A DNA stretch of 7,608 nucleotides from assembly GCA_032250895.1 (NCBI GenBank), contig JAVVEZ010000123.1, positions 1 through 7,608 on the forward strand, read 5' to 3'. Shown piece by piece: positions 6,604 to 7,608 of this stretch. A program made the translations under genes and the position numbers. Source of the DNA: JAVVEZ01 sp032250895 (lineage in GTDB: Bacteria > Pseudomonadota > Gammaproteobacteria > Pseudomonadales > Pseudohongiellaceae). Below the pieces are notes generated by a model. The model was not told where the DNA came from. It ran no database searches and was given only the letters and a program-made list of their open reading frames with translations. The first letter of the stretch is position 1; every line of letters starts with the position of its first letter.

Positions 6604-6694
6604 GGCCGTCATTGCATAAAGGCCGTTACGTTTCCGGGTTCTCCAGGCACTGAATTGCGCTATCATAGAGCCCTGGTTTTTCGGAGCATTCTGC
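6604..6694 (+). promoter_or_regulatory. hemW-fnr intergenic region, probable fnr promoter
   Basis: This is the only gap of note in the metX-fnr run. TATCAT (6661-6666) is a fair -10 candidate 28 bases before the fnr ATG, but no good -35 is visible. The octamer AAGGCCGT occurs twice (6602-6609 and 6619-6626). I do not find a complete FNR box (TTGAT-N4-ATCAA), so autoregulation is not supported by the sequence. CGGAG (6684-6688) may serve as ribosome site. Confidence 0.35.
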
Positions 6695-7438
6695 ATGTCC
6701 ACGTCCAACAGCCAAGCGGCCCCCTGCGTCCACGGCTTCGTCAGTGCCTCCTGTTCAGACTGTAATCTGAAGGGACTGTGCCTGCCGATTGCCATGGACA
6801 TCAAGGATATCGACCGGCTTGACCGCATCATCCAGCGCAACCGTCTGATCCAGGGCGGGGAACACCTCTACCACAGCGACGACAGCTTCACGGCCATCTA
6901 TGCCGTGCGTTCCGGTTCACTCAAGACCTACATGATCAATGCAGAAGGCGTGGAACAGGTCATCGGCTTCTGTCTGCCGGGCGAAATCCTGGGGCTCGAT
7001 GGCGTCGGCAACGACGCTCATGACTGTCATGTGGTAGCCATGGAGACCTCCAGTATCTGTGAAATCCCCTTTGCCCGGCTGGAGGAACTGTCCCGCCAGA
7101 TTCCTTCCCTGCAGCGTCACTTCTTCCAGCTGATGGGGCAGCAGATCAAGTCCGACCACCAGATGATGCTGACCCTGAGCAAGAAGAATGCCGACGGTCG
7201 TCTTGCCACCTTGCTGGTCTCGCTGTCCAGGCGCTACAGCCGCCGCAAACTCTCTGCCAGTGCCATGCACCTGCCGATGTCGCGCAACGATATCGGCAAC
7301 TTCCTGGGCCTCACCATCGAGACCGTCAGCCGCACCTTCAGCCGCCTGCAAAAGGAAGGCATCATCGATGTGAGCGGCCGGGAAATCCTGATCAAGGACC
7401 ACGAGCGTCTCAATGCGCTGTGCCAGAATTCGCGCTAA
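6695..7438 (+). CDS. fnr: FNR/ANR-type oxygen-sensing transcription regulator
   Basis: This 247-residue member of the CRP/FNR family is predicted to hold an oxygen-labile [4Fe-4S] cluster and control anaerobic gene expression as a dimer. The four cluster cysteines are all present: C20, C23 and C29 in the N-terminal block SCSDCNLKGLC, and C122 in ETSSICEIPF, identical in position to E. coli FNR. Asp154 of the dimer helix (IKSDHQ) is also kept. The cyclic-nucleotide-like beta-barrel spans about residues 35-130. The winged helix follows, with recognition helix GLTIETVSRTF, where E209, S212 and R213 match the residues that read TTGAT half-sites. An extra C11 and a few changed N-terminal residues are the only visible differences. 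In Pseudomonas the equivalent gene is named anr. The stop codon is directly followed by a repeat copy, so the native terminator is not seen. Confidence 0.95.
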   Translation: MSTSNSQAAPCVHGFVSASCSDCNLKGLCLPIAMDIKDIDRLDRIIQRNRLIQGGEHLYHSDDSFTAIYAVRSGSLKTYMINAEGVEQVIGFCLPGEILGLDGVGNDAHDCHVVAMETSSICEIPFARLEELSRQIPSLQRHFFQLMGQQIKSDHQMMLTLSKKNADGRLATLLVSLSRRYSRRKLSASAMHLPMSRNDIGNFLGLTIETVSRTFSRLQKEGIIDVSGREILIKDHERLNALCQNSR

Positions 7439-7534
7439 GGAGCCTGTCGGACTCAGGTGTTCGTAGCGAGGCGAGTGGGAAATCGAGTCCATTTTTTCGG
7501 TCTTTTGAGGCGAATAGTGGGGCCTATTTAACGA
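7439..7534. mobile_element. Second, partial copy of the MITE-like element
   Basis: These 96 bases match 1665-1760 with one mismatch (C7523 against T1749), in the same orientation and including the 19-bp terminal repeat. The match ends abruptly at 7534, and no right-hand terminal repeat appears before the window ends. It is either a truncated copy or the end of a longer relative with a different interior. It begins on the base after the fnr stop codon. Confidence 0.8.
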
Positions 7535-7608
7535 CAAATCGGCAGGATTGCCGATTTGCACGGCTGCAAGCCGCCCCGCAGGGGTGGGGCACAAGGATGT
7601 GCCCCATG
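7535..7608. repeat. Chain of four hairpins at the window end
   Basis: Four inverted repeats follow one another: CAAATCGGCA with TGCCGATTTG around the loop GGAT (7535-7558, 10-bp stem), CGGCT with AGCCG (7561-7573), CCCC with GGGG (7574-7584), and GGGGCACA with TGTGCCCC around the loop AGGA (7586-7605, 8-bp stem). The strong stems could work as transcription barriers after fnr. No gene is visible here; the unit probably continues beyond the window. Confidence 0.6.

Noticed and set aside
6650..6670. FNR box before fnr
   Set aside because: TTGCG and ATCAT fragments are present but the spacing and second half-site do not match TTGAT-N4-ATCAA.

Overview
The window looks like a chromosomal segment of a GC-rich gammaproteobacterium. 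From about 820 to 7438 it carries housekeeping genes, all on the + strand: proC, yggT, metX, metW, a DUF4426 gene, rdgB, hemW and an fnr/anr-type regulator. The order proC-yggT-metX-metW-DUF4426-rdgB-hemW is the one known from Pseudomonas (the PA0393 to PA0386 neighbourhood) and related gammaproteobacteria. The repeats and the fnr gene next to hemW argue against an ordinary Pseudomonas. A sulfur-oxidising or Chromatiales-like relative is possible, but this is only a guess.

Region 1-680 is visibly AT-rich and differs from the rest. It lies where yggS (and pilT) would be expected upstream of proC. It holds a small gene for an exported 84-residue protein on the - strand, and a - strand promoter-like sequence whose 17-base spacer contains a run of nine G. 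It also holds a short gene remnant, broken by a perfect 20-bp tandem duplication that shifts its frame. This stretch is the accessory, least explained part of the window.

Region 1665-1913, between proC and yggT, is made of two compact repeat elements. The first is a 163-bp MITE-like element with 19-bp perfect terminal inverted repeats that begins in the proC stop codon. The second is an 84-bp nested palindrome. The left 96 bp of the first element recur, with one mismatch and in the same orientation, directly after the fnr stop codon (7439-7534). There they run into a chain of four hairpins that reaches the window end. The two copies are direct repeats flanking about 5.7 kb of core genes.

The genes form a compact unit. 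metX and metW overlap by one base and together make O-acyl-homoserine for methionine synthesis. The DUF4426 gene follows metW by 5 bp. rdgB (purging of non-canonical nucleoside triphosphates) follows the DUF4426 gene by 5 bp, and hemW (heme chaperone) overlaps rdgB by four bases. fnr follows after 91 bp, probably with its own promoter. Its protein keeps all four Fe-S cysteines at the E. coli positions, so it should be an oxygen sensor. I found no complete new defence or mobile system. The best leads are the poly-G promoter with its small exported protein, the duplication-broken remnant, and the paired repeats sitting on stop codons.
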